Below are positions 1 through 9,930 of a stretch of 64,000 nt of DNA, piece by piece. The translations under genes and the position numbers were made by a program. This stretch comes from Toxonevra muliebris (Eukaryota > Arthropoda > Insecta > Diptera > Pallopteridae), in assembly GCA_963691655.1 (NCBI GenBank), contig OY829327.1, positions 86,502,019-86,566,018 on the forward strand, in the 5' to 3' direction. Within the stretch, counting starts at the first letter, position 1. The number at the start of each line of letters is the position of its first letter. Below the pieces are notes generated by a model. It had not been told where the DNA came from and made no database searches. It was given only the letters and a program-made list of their open reading frames with translations.

Positions 1-168
1 TGTTTTAAATAAATTATGCAAAAAAAAAGAAGCAAAATTGTTTAATATGTTTGCTGACAGTTACTTTAAGTGGTCCATCCATAATCTACCAAATGATTAC
101 AGGAGAAATATATCTGAAAATCTTTAAAAGAAAGATACCGACTGAAAGTATTAAAAACATATCGATTA

Positions 169-1760
169 CACTGTTCTACAAATGGAAACTTTTGAAAACA
201 AGCAGAGACGGGACAAATGCACTTAGGGTAATGAGGGGGAAGCTGAGTCCGAATCCGTGGTCCGTTTTGCTCTGCTACGTCACAATTTTTTTTATTGACA
301 TCAAAATTTTTAAAATTGAAAAAAAAAAAAAAATTAAAAATGCAGTTCGTATTTTCATTCATCAAAACATCCATTTTTACAAAAAAAAATTTTCGATTTT
401 CTTTATTTTTAACTTTAAAAAATTAAAAAAAAAAAAATTTTTTTTAATTAATTTATTTTTTCATAATTTTTTTCATTCTCGTTATCAACGTTCACTTTTA
501 TCTCGTTGTTAGCTTAACCCAGTAATGCCTAGCAGTGCCTTATGGCACCTTGTCGTTGAGCCGTTCCTGAGCCAGGTTCAAAAAAATTTTTTTTTCTCAA
601 GCTACTTTCTTGATCTATCTACTTTGGTTCCCGCTCGTCCTTAATGGGTTAAAGCAAAGATGGCAAAACGTGTACTTAAGTGCAAAATGAGCTTTAAACT
701 CTTTATACATATCATATACGAATACGTATACACATACGCCAAATCAATCCTTAGGCGACGATATGTATGTAAGAATGCGATTGGCGTACTTGAATAAGAT
801 GTTCAGTACGTAGTTAGAGAAAGAAAGCAACAAGAACAGTATAGGTTATACCGTTTTTAGAATGTTTAAAAGCCACTGCTTTTGCAAAACTACGTCTCCA
901 CAACCATGCCTTCGTCTTTGCTGAAAAATGCCGTTGCATCGTTCAAAGGCAGAGCAGTATAAAAGTTTGACTTTAATTTAATGTGTTCTTGAACAATTAA
1001 ATCGTAAAAATTAAGTTAGAACCAAGCTTGGAGTAGGCTGTCACCGGTTTTATTTTTGTACAAACTATTTGTTTCCGATTAGTGTTTTGAGAATCGCGAT
1101 GTGGTGTGCAAAAATGGAATCCAGCGTGTGTGAACCGGACAAATTATGAATAAAATCTAAAATTGAAAAATAAATCTTTCTCTTGTCAAAAACTATGTTC
1201 ATAAGTACTTACTTCCGTACAATGTGTTCAAAAATGAATACGTGAACATGTCCAAAAAGGAAACAACAATATATAAATTTATTTGTAGGTAAACGCCAAG
1301 AAATTTTTAAGATTTAATTGTATTTAATTGTACACAAAGTAGATCGATCAAGAAAGTAACTTGAGAAAAAAAAAAACTGTTTTTGAACCTGGCTCAAGAA
1401 CGGCAAGGTGTCATATGGCACCGCTAGGCATTACTGGGTTAAGCTAACAACGAGATAAAAGTGAACGATGACAACGAGAATGAAAAAAATTATGAAAAAA
1501 TAAATTAATTAAAAAAAAATTTTTTTTTTTTAAATTTTTAAAGTTAAAAATAAAAAAAATCGAAAATTTTTTTTTGTAAAAATGGATGTTTTGATGAATG
1601 AATTTTGAATTTTTTTTTTTTCAATTTTAAAAATTTTGATGTCAATAAAAAAAATTGTGACTTAGCAGAGCAAAACGGACCACGGATTCGGACTCAGCGA
1701 CCCCCCATTACCCTAAGGACGCTTGTCTCGTCTCAGCTCATTTTTGGCTGTTGAACAGTG
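169..1760. mobile_element. Palindromic (foldback) DNA element 1, CACTG ends, 3-bp target duplication
   Basis: The left end reads CACTGTTCTACA and the right end, reversed, reads CACTGTTCAACA. TTA lies directly outside both ends (166-168 and 1761-1763). Long diverged arms (about 169-632 and 1336-1760) pair along most of their length, including the segment reading CTGAGTCCGAATCC on both strands. Each arm also contains a TTAACCCAGTAATGCC segment. The 700-base centre (633-1335) is not palindromic and has no credible long reading frame. CAC ends with a 3-bp duplication fit the CACTA/Chapaev3 range of superfamilies, but no transposase is present, so the class is an inference. Two other elements in this window share the ends. 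Confidence 0.75.
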
Positions 1761-1763
1761 TTA

Positions 1764-3870
1764 CAGAACGATGGTGTTCACTTAAATTAGAAGTGTTAAA
1801 GTACGATAGCAGTGATTCTCTCTTTGTTATTATATTTGTTTTTATTGATTTTAAAGAGGAAGAATGATCGATCTCTTTGTACAAAGAGATAGACAAATGT
1901 GAGTTGTTTATTCACATTTATTTAAATGAAAGTGTTAACAAAACGTATTTATTTCACAGAAAATTTAATTTATCCCTCTCAGGATCCGCTAGTGTGTTTA
2001 TTCAATAATCGTAAAAACCGATCCGCATTTATTTAGTGTCATGATCGATTTATCGTATTTAAAAAATAACAAACATAAATACTCGCATCTCATTTATTGT
2101 AGAAAGAAATTGAAAGCACACAACCCATACTCCTCACTTATTACATTGGCCATTTGATTTATTGTTTCTCTTAATGATAATGACAGACTCGAGAGAAAAT
2201 TGTAACAAATTGCATGAAATAAAATTTTAATTGTCATAAATCTTTTTGAAATTAAAAGTAAATACGGTAGTGTAATTGAGCTACTGTGATATGATTAAAA
2301 AAAAACATGATATTTATGATACTAACTAACAAGTTAACACACAAAGTAAAATTGCACACATAAAGAGTTTATAATGATTTAAAAAGATTTATTTATGTTT
2401 TAAATTGATTTTCGAATGCAGAAATGAATATTTAAAATAATTAAAGACAAGCCACTAATAAATTTAAGGATATGCATTCACGCACGTGGACAATTTTGTT
2501 AAAAGCTATAAAAGGGAAATTCCAATAAAATGATTGATATAAAATATTCGTTAAATTTGATTTGATCTTAAAACGATATTTTGGAATTTGCTTCTAGCTG
2601 CTGCCATCTATCAAGTGTGAAGAAAAATGATTTTCTTTTATGGTCAAAAGAAAAGAAAAATATTTCCATTATTTCATTTGTAATTTTTTTTTCTTGCAAG
2701 ACACAAAAGTTTAATTAAAAAATCACAATACCACAAACTTTTTTTTCTCAGTTTTTTTTTTTTTTTTTTTTTATAATTTCAGTCAAGATAAATTTTTTCT
2801 TTCAAATATAATAAGAAAGCGAAAACATGATTTGATGTGCTTTGGAATTATTTTAAGCCAAGGCTTAGTGTTGTTTGTACATAAATATTAGCCATTCATC
2901 CATACATATGAGATGAAATGTGTTAGATGAGTTTTGTATGTCTGTATGCCAGCAAAATTGGAGAAATTCATAATTTTCCATGGCAATACAAAAAAAAAAA
3001 AAAAAAAATAAAACATAAAAAAAATGTTTAATTTTGTTGATAATGTCACGCGGCAAGAAAGAAATGTCTGCATGAGAATGAGGAATTTTTAAACAAAATT
3101 TTATTGCAAATTGTTAAATGAAAATTTTCTTTTTTTAATAATTTTTCACTGTGTTACTTTTCGCAGCATCATCCATCATTGCATTCGCATTTATGTTAAT
3201 GGTGAACAAATTGAGCCAATCACATGCAGACAGACCAACAGAAACTTCAACAAAGTAAAAACCTTAACCCTCATACCAATGTCTTATAAATTAATTGCAG
3301 TTTAATATTAGCTTTTTTTAAACGTTTAAATTTATTTCCGCATCTTTTATTCAAGACTAAGGAAATATTTAACTATTTAGCAATAGCGAATTTTCCTTTA
3401 GTTTTCATTTCGATTTCCATTAGAAAAACATGGTAAGGAAAAAAAATTCAAACGACTGACAAGTGATAAACAAAAACTCATTATGTCTAATTACTGAATG
3501 TGGCAATAAAATGTGGCGGCATTTACATTTTTTGATGTAGCAAGGGTTTCTGTGTATTTGATTCGCGAAAAATTTTGCAATTTTATAGCTAATTTGTGGT
3601 AAAATTTATATGCAATTTTTCGTAATGAGTTACAATTACATCCTTAATGGAAAACCCAAATAAAGATTTTATTGAAAATGGGTCCTATGGGACACAAAAT
3701 AAAATCTTTAAAGTTTTTATAAATCACAGTGCTTCAAGACTCCAACTACTCAGAAATACTTAAATTTTGTGAGTTTCACAGAATAACCTCAATTTCTAAA
3801 AAGTCATACAGAGTGTTGTTTTGCCTCCATTTTAAAAGAGATAGAAACGAGATGTGAAGTATGCTCTTGA
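1764..3870. other. Gene-free A+T-rich stretch
   Basis: No coding sequence could be supported. The stretch contains long T tracts (about 2751-2772) and A tracts (about 2991-3008). The short open frames are by-products of these tracts. No repeat ends were recognised. Confidence 0.6.
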
Positions 3871-5554
3871 TTAACTCATATCGTCCCAACAAAATACATT
3901 TATAAATGTTTCCCAACTGTTTAATATTTCTATATATACTGACTTTAAAATTGAATTTAGATAATTAAAAAATATTGTATTTGACTTGACTTCAAAGCTA
4001 GGTGAAAATTCTTTTTTGGCAGGTGGTTTTGAAAATCAACAAAAAAAAATAGTAAAATTAATTATTTTGCATTGTAATGAGAAATTTTTCTATATAAAAT
4101 AACAAACTTGATGTACTTGATGTAAGGTTACAGCTGACCAAACTTTTGAAAAAAAAATATATGGAGAATTCAACAAAAATGTGCAAAATTCAACAAAAAT
4201 AAATTTTTTCTGGTTTTAACTTATAATAACTTCTAAAATACTTTGTTAAATACATTTGATTCCAGGGAATACTTGTTGCTCATGATCTTGCTCTTTAAAG
4301 CGTGACATCATATGGTCTGCACTGTCTGCGAGAGGTATTCCCGACAAAATAGTAAACATCGTTAAAAATATGTATGATGGATCATCCTGCCGGGTGCTAC
4401 ACGAAGGGCAATTAAGCGAACCTATTCAAACCATATCAGGAGTTAAGCAGGGCTGCGCACTTTCCCCTTTGCTCTTCATCACGGCATTAGACATGGTGTT
4501 TGAAAGGTCTGGTTCTTGTGGCATAAATTGGAAATTTACAGAAAAGCTTGGTGATCTGGCATATGCTGATGATATCGTCCTATTTAGCAATACACACAAG
4601 GAGTTGCAAGAGAGACTAACAAGCATTGCAAATGACTCTCTAAAGCTCGGTCTAAAAATTAACGTTAAGAAGACCAAATCTATGCGGTCTAACGCGAGCA
4701 ACTTCGCGAAGTTGGAAATAGCTGGAGAATTCGTGGATGATGTTCAAGAGTTTGAATATCTTGGCAGCGTTCTGACCCCGGAAGGTGGCACAGCAACCGA
4801 CATACGTAAAAGAATAGCGAAAGCGACAGGAGTTTTCGCTGGACTATCACGTGTATGGTCAAATAATGCGCTGAAACGAGGGACCAAAACTAGAATATTC
4901 GATGCATGCGTAAAATCTGTTTTAATTTATGGCAGCGAAACTTGGCATTTGAATCAAGAGTCGTCTCGAAAACTACAAGCTTTTGTGAACAGGTGCTTGC
5001 GTCGCATAATCAGCATCTGGTGGCCACGCACCATATATAACGATCGTTTATGGCAACTAACAAATCAACGACCGATCGAGAAAGAAATATTGCGCAGGAA
5101 ATACAAATGGATTGGGCACGCCCTTCGGAAGGACTCAAATGTGTATGCAGCTCTCCAGTGGAACCCTCAAGGTGCACGAAGCAGAGGACGCCCCAAGATG
5201 ACATGGCGAAGAAGTGACAACCAAGAGACCACAAAATCCTTTAGTGAACTAAGACACATCGCTAGAAATCGTAATTTGTGGAAATTTTATGTAGATAGAC
5301 TAAGTTCTTAGTTACTCTCTTTGAGTGTAAGCTTAGAACATGTCAATTATAATGATATGGCGTAAAAATACTTTTATTTTTTTACACCTGGTCACCTTGG
5401 TTTAAGCCAAAACTGCTATATTTTCTAAAATTCAGAAATTTTTTTTTTTATTTTTTTAAGTACTAAAATTTCTTATTGAAGACATATGGAAACTGCGTTT
5501 TGATAATTTTTCAAATTGGATTATGGCATCTAGTACCGGGACGATATGGGTTAG
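3871..5554. mobile_element. TTAA-site DNA element, interrupted by an RTE-like LINE fragment
   Basis: The left end is TTAA followed by CTCATATCGTCCCAAC (from 3875). The right end, reversed, is CTAA followed by CCCATATCGTCCCGG (ending 5550), so the right-hand TTAA has decayed to TTAG. TTAA targets with CCC-type ends are typical of piggyBac-like MITEs. The other TTAA elements in this window have comparable ends (CCCTCTAGTTCCC). The reverse-transcriptase relic at 4294-5311 lies wholly inside and probably inserted later. No transposase of its own is visible. The assignment is moderate because the match is about 14 bases at each end. Confidence 0.5.
4294..5311 (+). pseudogene. RTE-like non-LTR retrotransposon reverse transcriptase, 5'-truncated
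   Basis: An open frame runs through the second half of a LINE reverse transcriptase. In order it shows SGVKQGCALSPLLF (palm), AYADDIVLF (catalytic YADD, about 65 codons after the Met at 4370), GLKINVKKTKSM, FEYLGS, then a C-terminal part with LIYGSETW, IWWP, KWIGHALRK and RGRPKMTWRRS. This order is characteristic of RTE-type endonuclease-reverse transcriptases. The frame continues upstream of the ATG through IIWSALSARGIPDKIVNIVK. It then breaks near 4294, where the FKAFD catalytic motif appears disrupted by a small deletion. The endonuclease and finger domains are absent. The segment after TWRRS is shortened relative to relatives. It is a dead 5'-truncated insertion within a TTAA element. Confidence 0.88.
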
Positions 5555-7904
5555 GAACTGTAGTTGGTTTCCATTGAATTTGAATTTAAATAAATGGTTT
5601 ATGAATCAATTTCCTCCTTCAGAATACAAACTATTTTAACTGGAAGAAGGGAGTAAGTTTAAAATAATAAAATGAATTTTATTGAACTCTTTAAATATTG
5701 TATACTTTAAGAAAAGCATACATTTTTGGGGTATAATTACCACGGCTATGACCTCATCATCAGCTGATACATAAAATGTAAAAATAATTTTAAGTTTGAT
5801 CTTGCTAAAAATCAGTACTAACTTTTAAATTATAACTAGTCTATAAAAACCTTTCATATATATATTAAACTTTAGTTCACACGATGATCCAGAAAAGAAA
5901 AGTAACACATACCTGAAAGGAAAAGAAAAAAAATATTATTAGCAAAAAGTATACTTAATTTTTTTTTTTTTCAATTAAAATGTGAACGATTTTGTAGGTA
6001 GGTATAGATTTTAAAGTTAATTTCAAATTTTTATTTTTTTTTTACTTGTACTTTCCAAAGCACATGCAAACAGAAATCTTTCACTTTTTTGTACTTTATT
6101 TCACAACGCAAGGCACACAAAAAAAAGTGTAAATTATGTGTAAATCTGAGATTTGAAAGTCTACAGTAGCTTCGTAAAAACAACAATAATAAAGCTGAAA
6201 ATCTCCTTTGTAAAAGTATAAAAAAAAAAAAATCGAAGAAACGAAACGAAAAAAAAAAAAAAACGGCGAACGCCTTTCACACATTTATAAGCACACAGGC
6301 AGGCATACTACCAGCCACACATGCAAGAGTGCCACACCAGTGCTCTATTACATTTTGACCAACAAATCTGTTAAGTAGGATTTGCAAACTTTTGCTGCTG
6401 CTGACAAGTTTTATTAAAAGCATACATAGAAAAGACATAAAGGTATCTACAGTGGTAGATATATACCTCTGTAACTGGCCTGCACCTTTCTGCCTCCTCG
6501 ACGACTGTAATGGATGGTTGCCCCTTATGCAAACAAAATTTTACTCGATTTATCTAAGTAACTTGGGGTTTGTTTTGTTTTTGTCATTCTCAAATACTAG
6601 TACAATTTTCTTTTACTTTTTTTTCATCATTCATTCAGTGTTTCATTTCACAGCAATCATCATGGATTCATTCTTTTATTCCTTTATTTTATACTCGAGA
6701 TACTTACCAATATTAATGGTCAACAAAGAGAAAGGATGTTTTATGGTCACAAAAGAAAATTCATCATTTTGAATTTGGATTTGGGTGAACAAAGTCGATT
6801 ATAATAGAAGAGACAGAAAGCACAACAAAAAAAATTGTCAGCGTTTAGTTGTGCATATAAGGTGGGCAGTGGTTCTCAACCAATGGTAGCATGAATAGAT
6901 TAGGTTAAGAAGTAGGCACCTAAAAAACCAACATTTCCCTGCTATATTTGCATACGTAAGATATAAACTTCTGAGTATTCATTAAATTATGATAATTGTG
7001 TGGGAATAAAGTTTGAGCCCTCCATATCATGAAGATGAATGCTATATTGTAGTATTGATTTGATTATTTTTCACACTATTGCATGCAATCTTGTTGGAAA
7101 TACATAGCAACGTAAAAGCAGTTTTAGTTTTATTTTTCCTCCTTAATGAAAGGTAATAATTTACATTCATAGCTGCCGCCGACACATGCATGAATGCCAT
7201 GCAATTCATGAAAAAAGCAGCATGAATTCAAAATGGAGATTTCTTATTAATTTATATGTCTCTACATGTAGAAACTTATGTACATACAATGTACATGAAA
7301 AATCTCATGAGATCAATTTTATATAAATTAAACTTCGACGTCACCGTCACTTGTTATTATTATGATTATTATTTTACTACATTGTACTTGCATCATTTGC
7401 TGGCATACTTGAAGCGCTTCCTTTTACAGAGCGTTTCAGCGCTTCTTTTTTTTTTTGCGTGACATAACATAAAAAAAAATAAAAAACAGCATACACACAC
7501 AAGATAATTTCAACAATACCAATTGCATCAGCGTGTAGGCAGTAGGTGCATATGTTGCATAGCAGCCGCAGCAACTTCAGCATCAACGGCAACAGAAACA
7601 GCAGCTGCATGCAAATCCATATAAAATAAAACCAACTTTTTTCTCATAATGCACCACAGCAAACGGCAACACAGCCGCAGCAACAACAACAACAACAACA
7701 ACTCATCTCAAATCATTTCATGCACTCAAAGAAAAAATGTATCAAATTTTAATAAAATGCGTTTCATTTGTAACAGTGACGGCCAAATGTACACTTTAGT
7801 GCAATGGAGCTTTAAATTATCGCTTGCCTTTATTTTTTGGACATATTTTCAGTGCAAACTTTTTTCAATACAATGTCAATGTTTTATTTTTCACAGAGTA
7901 GTTA
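5555..7904. other. Gene-free stretch
   Basis: No gene supported. The content is A/T tracts (for example 6221-6232 and 6250-6263), a CAA microsatellite near 7680-7702 and scattered CAG. Short open frames have no recognisable protein motif. Confidence 0.55.
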
Positions 7905-8878
7905 GTATCAATCAAGAGCTGTAAAAGAATGCAATCAATTTAATTGCAATACCTTGAAGACACAGTTAATAACCGACAATTCATGATTCCAGAATAAAAA
8001 ATGCAGTTGGAAGGCTTTTTTGGAGTCGGTGATTGGTTATTCATTTAGAAAAGTGTTTTTTAGAGTCAAGGAAATGCAATCTTTTTTTGAAATCATGAGA
8101 CTCCAAATCTTATGACTCCAAAATCATGACTGCTTTGAAGTCACTTGGAGTAACTTGAAGTCACTTAAATAACCTTGAACTCAAATGCAGTCATTTGAAG
8201 TCAATTGTTATTTGCAGTCAATTGGAGTCACTTGAAGTCATTTGGAGTCAATTGGGAATTTGAAGTCAATTGGAGTCAGTTGAAGTCATTTGGAGTCACT
8301 TGGAGTCAATTGGGATTTTGAAGTCAATTGAAGTCAGTTGAAGTCATTTGGAGTCAATTGGGAATTTGAAGTCAATTGGAGTCAGTTGAAGTCATTTGGA
8401 GTCAATTGGGATTTTGAAGTCAATTGGAGTCAGTTGAAGTCAATTGGGAATTTGAAGTCAATTGGAGTCAGAGGAAGTCATTTGGAGTCACTTGGAGTCA
8501 TTTGGAGTCAATTGGGATTTTGAAGTGAATTGGAGTCAGTTGAAGTCATTTGGAGTCAATTGGGAATTTGAAGTAAATTGGAGGCATTTATCAATTGAAG
8601 TTAATTGGAATCAAATGGAATTAGAAGTCAATTTTAATATATGTGTTATTTAATATTTCCATTCATTTATTTCAAAATGATTTCAAAAAAAGATTGCATT
8701 CCCTTGACTCTAAAAAAGACTTTTCTAAATGAATAACCAATCGGCGACTCCAAAAAAAAAAGACTTCTAACTGCAATTTTTATTCTGGAGTCAAATATGT
8801 TATTCAATAACTGCAATCAAAAATTATTATTCATTATATCCTAAATTGATTGCATTCTTTTACAGCTCTGGTATCAAT
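7905..8878. mobile_element. hAT-type MITE with a minisatellite core, exact 8-bp target duplication
   Basis: GTATCAAT flanks the element exactly on both sides (7905-7912 and 8871-8878) and fits the hAT target pattern nTnnnnAn. The ends are CAAGAGCTGTAAAAG (from 7913) and, reversed, CAGAGCTGTAAAAG (ending 8870). They differ by one extra A, and CAGAG is a usual hAT start. The inverted arms are long, about 190 bases each (7913-8105 and 8672-8870). They share segments such as GGTTATTCATTTAGAAAAGT. The centre is the minisatellite listed separately. There is no transposase, so the element is non-autonomous. Confidence 0.88.
8105..8640. repeat. Minisatellite, 10-bp unit TGRAGTCANT in about 48-bp higher-order units
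   Basis: The block is an array of ten-base units of the form TGRAGTCANT (R is A or G). They are grouped into roughly 48-base higher-order units by an eight-base variant TGGGAATT. The array lies between the inverted arms of the hAT-type element at 7913-8870. Open frames across it (repeated V-N-W peptides) are products of the repeat and not genes. Confidence 0.9.
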
Positions 8879-9223
8879 CAATATCTTTGTGCTCAGAGCC
8901 TAATTGAAACCAAGAATAACTGAACGATTTAATATTCCCTCACAGTAATTGGGTAACAAAAACTTAAATTCAAATAGAATCTCTACCAATTAAATATTTA
9001 TTTTAATCCAGGAAAGTATAAATCACCTAATTTTAACAATAACTTTTCTATGAGTGTGAGGATGACTGGCAACTTAAAAGTTTTTCTTTTCGCTTTTTTT
9101 TTGTCGTTAGGTATACAAACGATTATATTTTTATTACTTTGATTGTCAGTAGGTAACTATTATTAATATGGCGGTAAGTCAAATGTTACACACAATATAC
9201 TCAAAATATACTTTTAACTCAAA
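8879..9223. other. Gene-free spacer
   Basis: Nothing recognisable lies between the hAT-type element and the second palindromic element. Confidence 0.5.
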
Positions 9224-9226
9224 TAA

Positions 9227-9927
9227 CACTGTCCGACAAAAATCCATTTTTTTTTTCAAAAATAACAATTCAGAACCTTGTGGATTCTGATAGAATTGGA
9301 GAAAAAAAATTATACGTGTCTCGGCGTTTTAAAAGTTTAAGTCTAATTTTCTTTTTACGCAGACCTAACAGATTAAGTATAATAAATCATAGGACAATAG
9401 GTAAAATAAATTTTTAGTTTATAAAATACTTTTAAAGACACACCAGTTCACTGCGTATAAAAGGTGAAAATTTAAAACATTTTTTGAGTTTGGGTTTAAT
9501 TTTACTAAAATCAAGTTTACAGATTTTGGTTGTTCAATGACCTATATTATAATTTCATGGGCAACATATTTCTTGAACATAATAACCTTCTATCGACCCT
9601 CGTAATGGGTCAAAAATGTAACTTTGTTTGAAAAGGGCAAAAAAGACCCATAACGGTGGGCACTAAAAGGTTAATATGTTGAAAGAAAATATTCTACGGA
9701 AAATTCTGAAAATTGCTGAACATACAAACAAGCTTTGATGCAAAACCAACAAGTTGTCCTATGATTTATTATACTTCATCTGTTAGAAATGTGCAAACTT
9801 CAGGCCTGCGTAAAAAGAAAATTAGACGTAAACTTTTAAAACGCCGAGACACGTATGATTTTTTTTCTCGAGTTTTATCCAGAATCCATTTTAAGAGCCT
9901 TGTTATTTTTTTGTGTGTTGAACAGTG
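9227..9927. mobile_element. Palindromic DNA element 2, CACTG ends, TAA target duplication
   Basis: The left end is CACTGTCCGACA and the right end, reversed, is CACTGTTCAACACACA. TAA lies outside both ends (9224-9226 and 9928-9930). Almost all 701 bases form one large palindrome. Matching segments include ACGTGTCTCGGCGTTTTAAA near each end. The middle pairs as well, round a diverged ACCTTCTATCGACCC / reversed ACCTTTTAGTGCCCACC segment. It is the most compact member of the family also seen at 169-1760 and 29301-30936. It encodes no transposase. Confidence 0.78.
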
Positions 9928-9930
9928 TAA

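Noticed and set aside
633..1335. Solo LTR within palindromic element 1
   Set aside because: A TATA-like sequence is present, but no TG...CA ends or target duplication could be fixed, so it was left as a question and not annotated.
8105..8640. CRISPR-like array of regularly spaced repeats
   Set aside because: The units are contiguous 10-bp repeats without unique spacers, they lie inside a hAT-type MITE, and the DNA is animal.
8338..8653. Two overlapping open frames encoding repeated V-N-W peptides
   Set aside because: They are translations of the minisatellite, and their repeats follow the DNA period.
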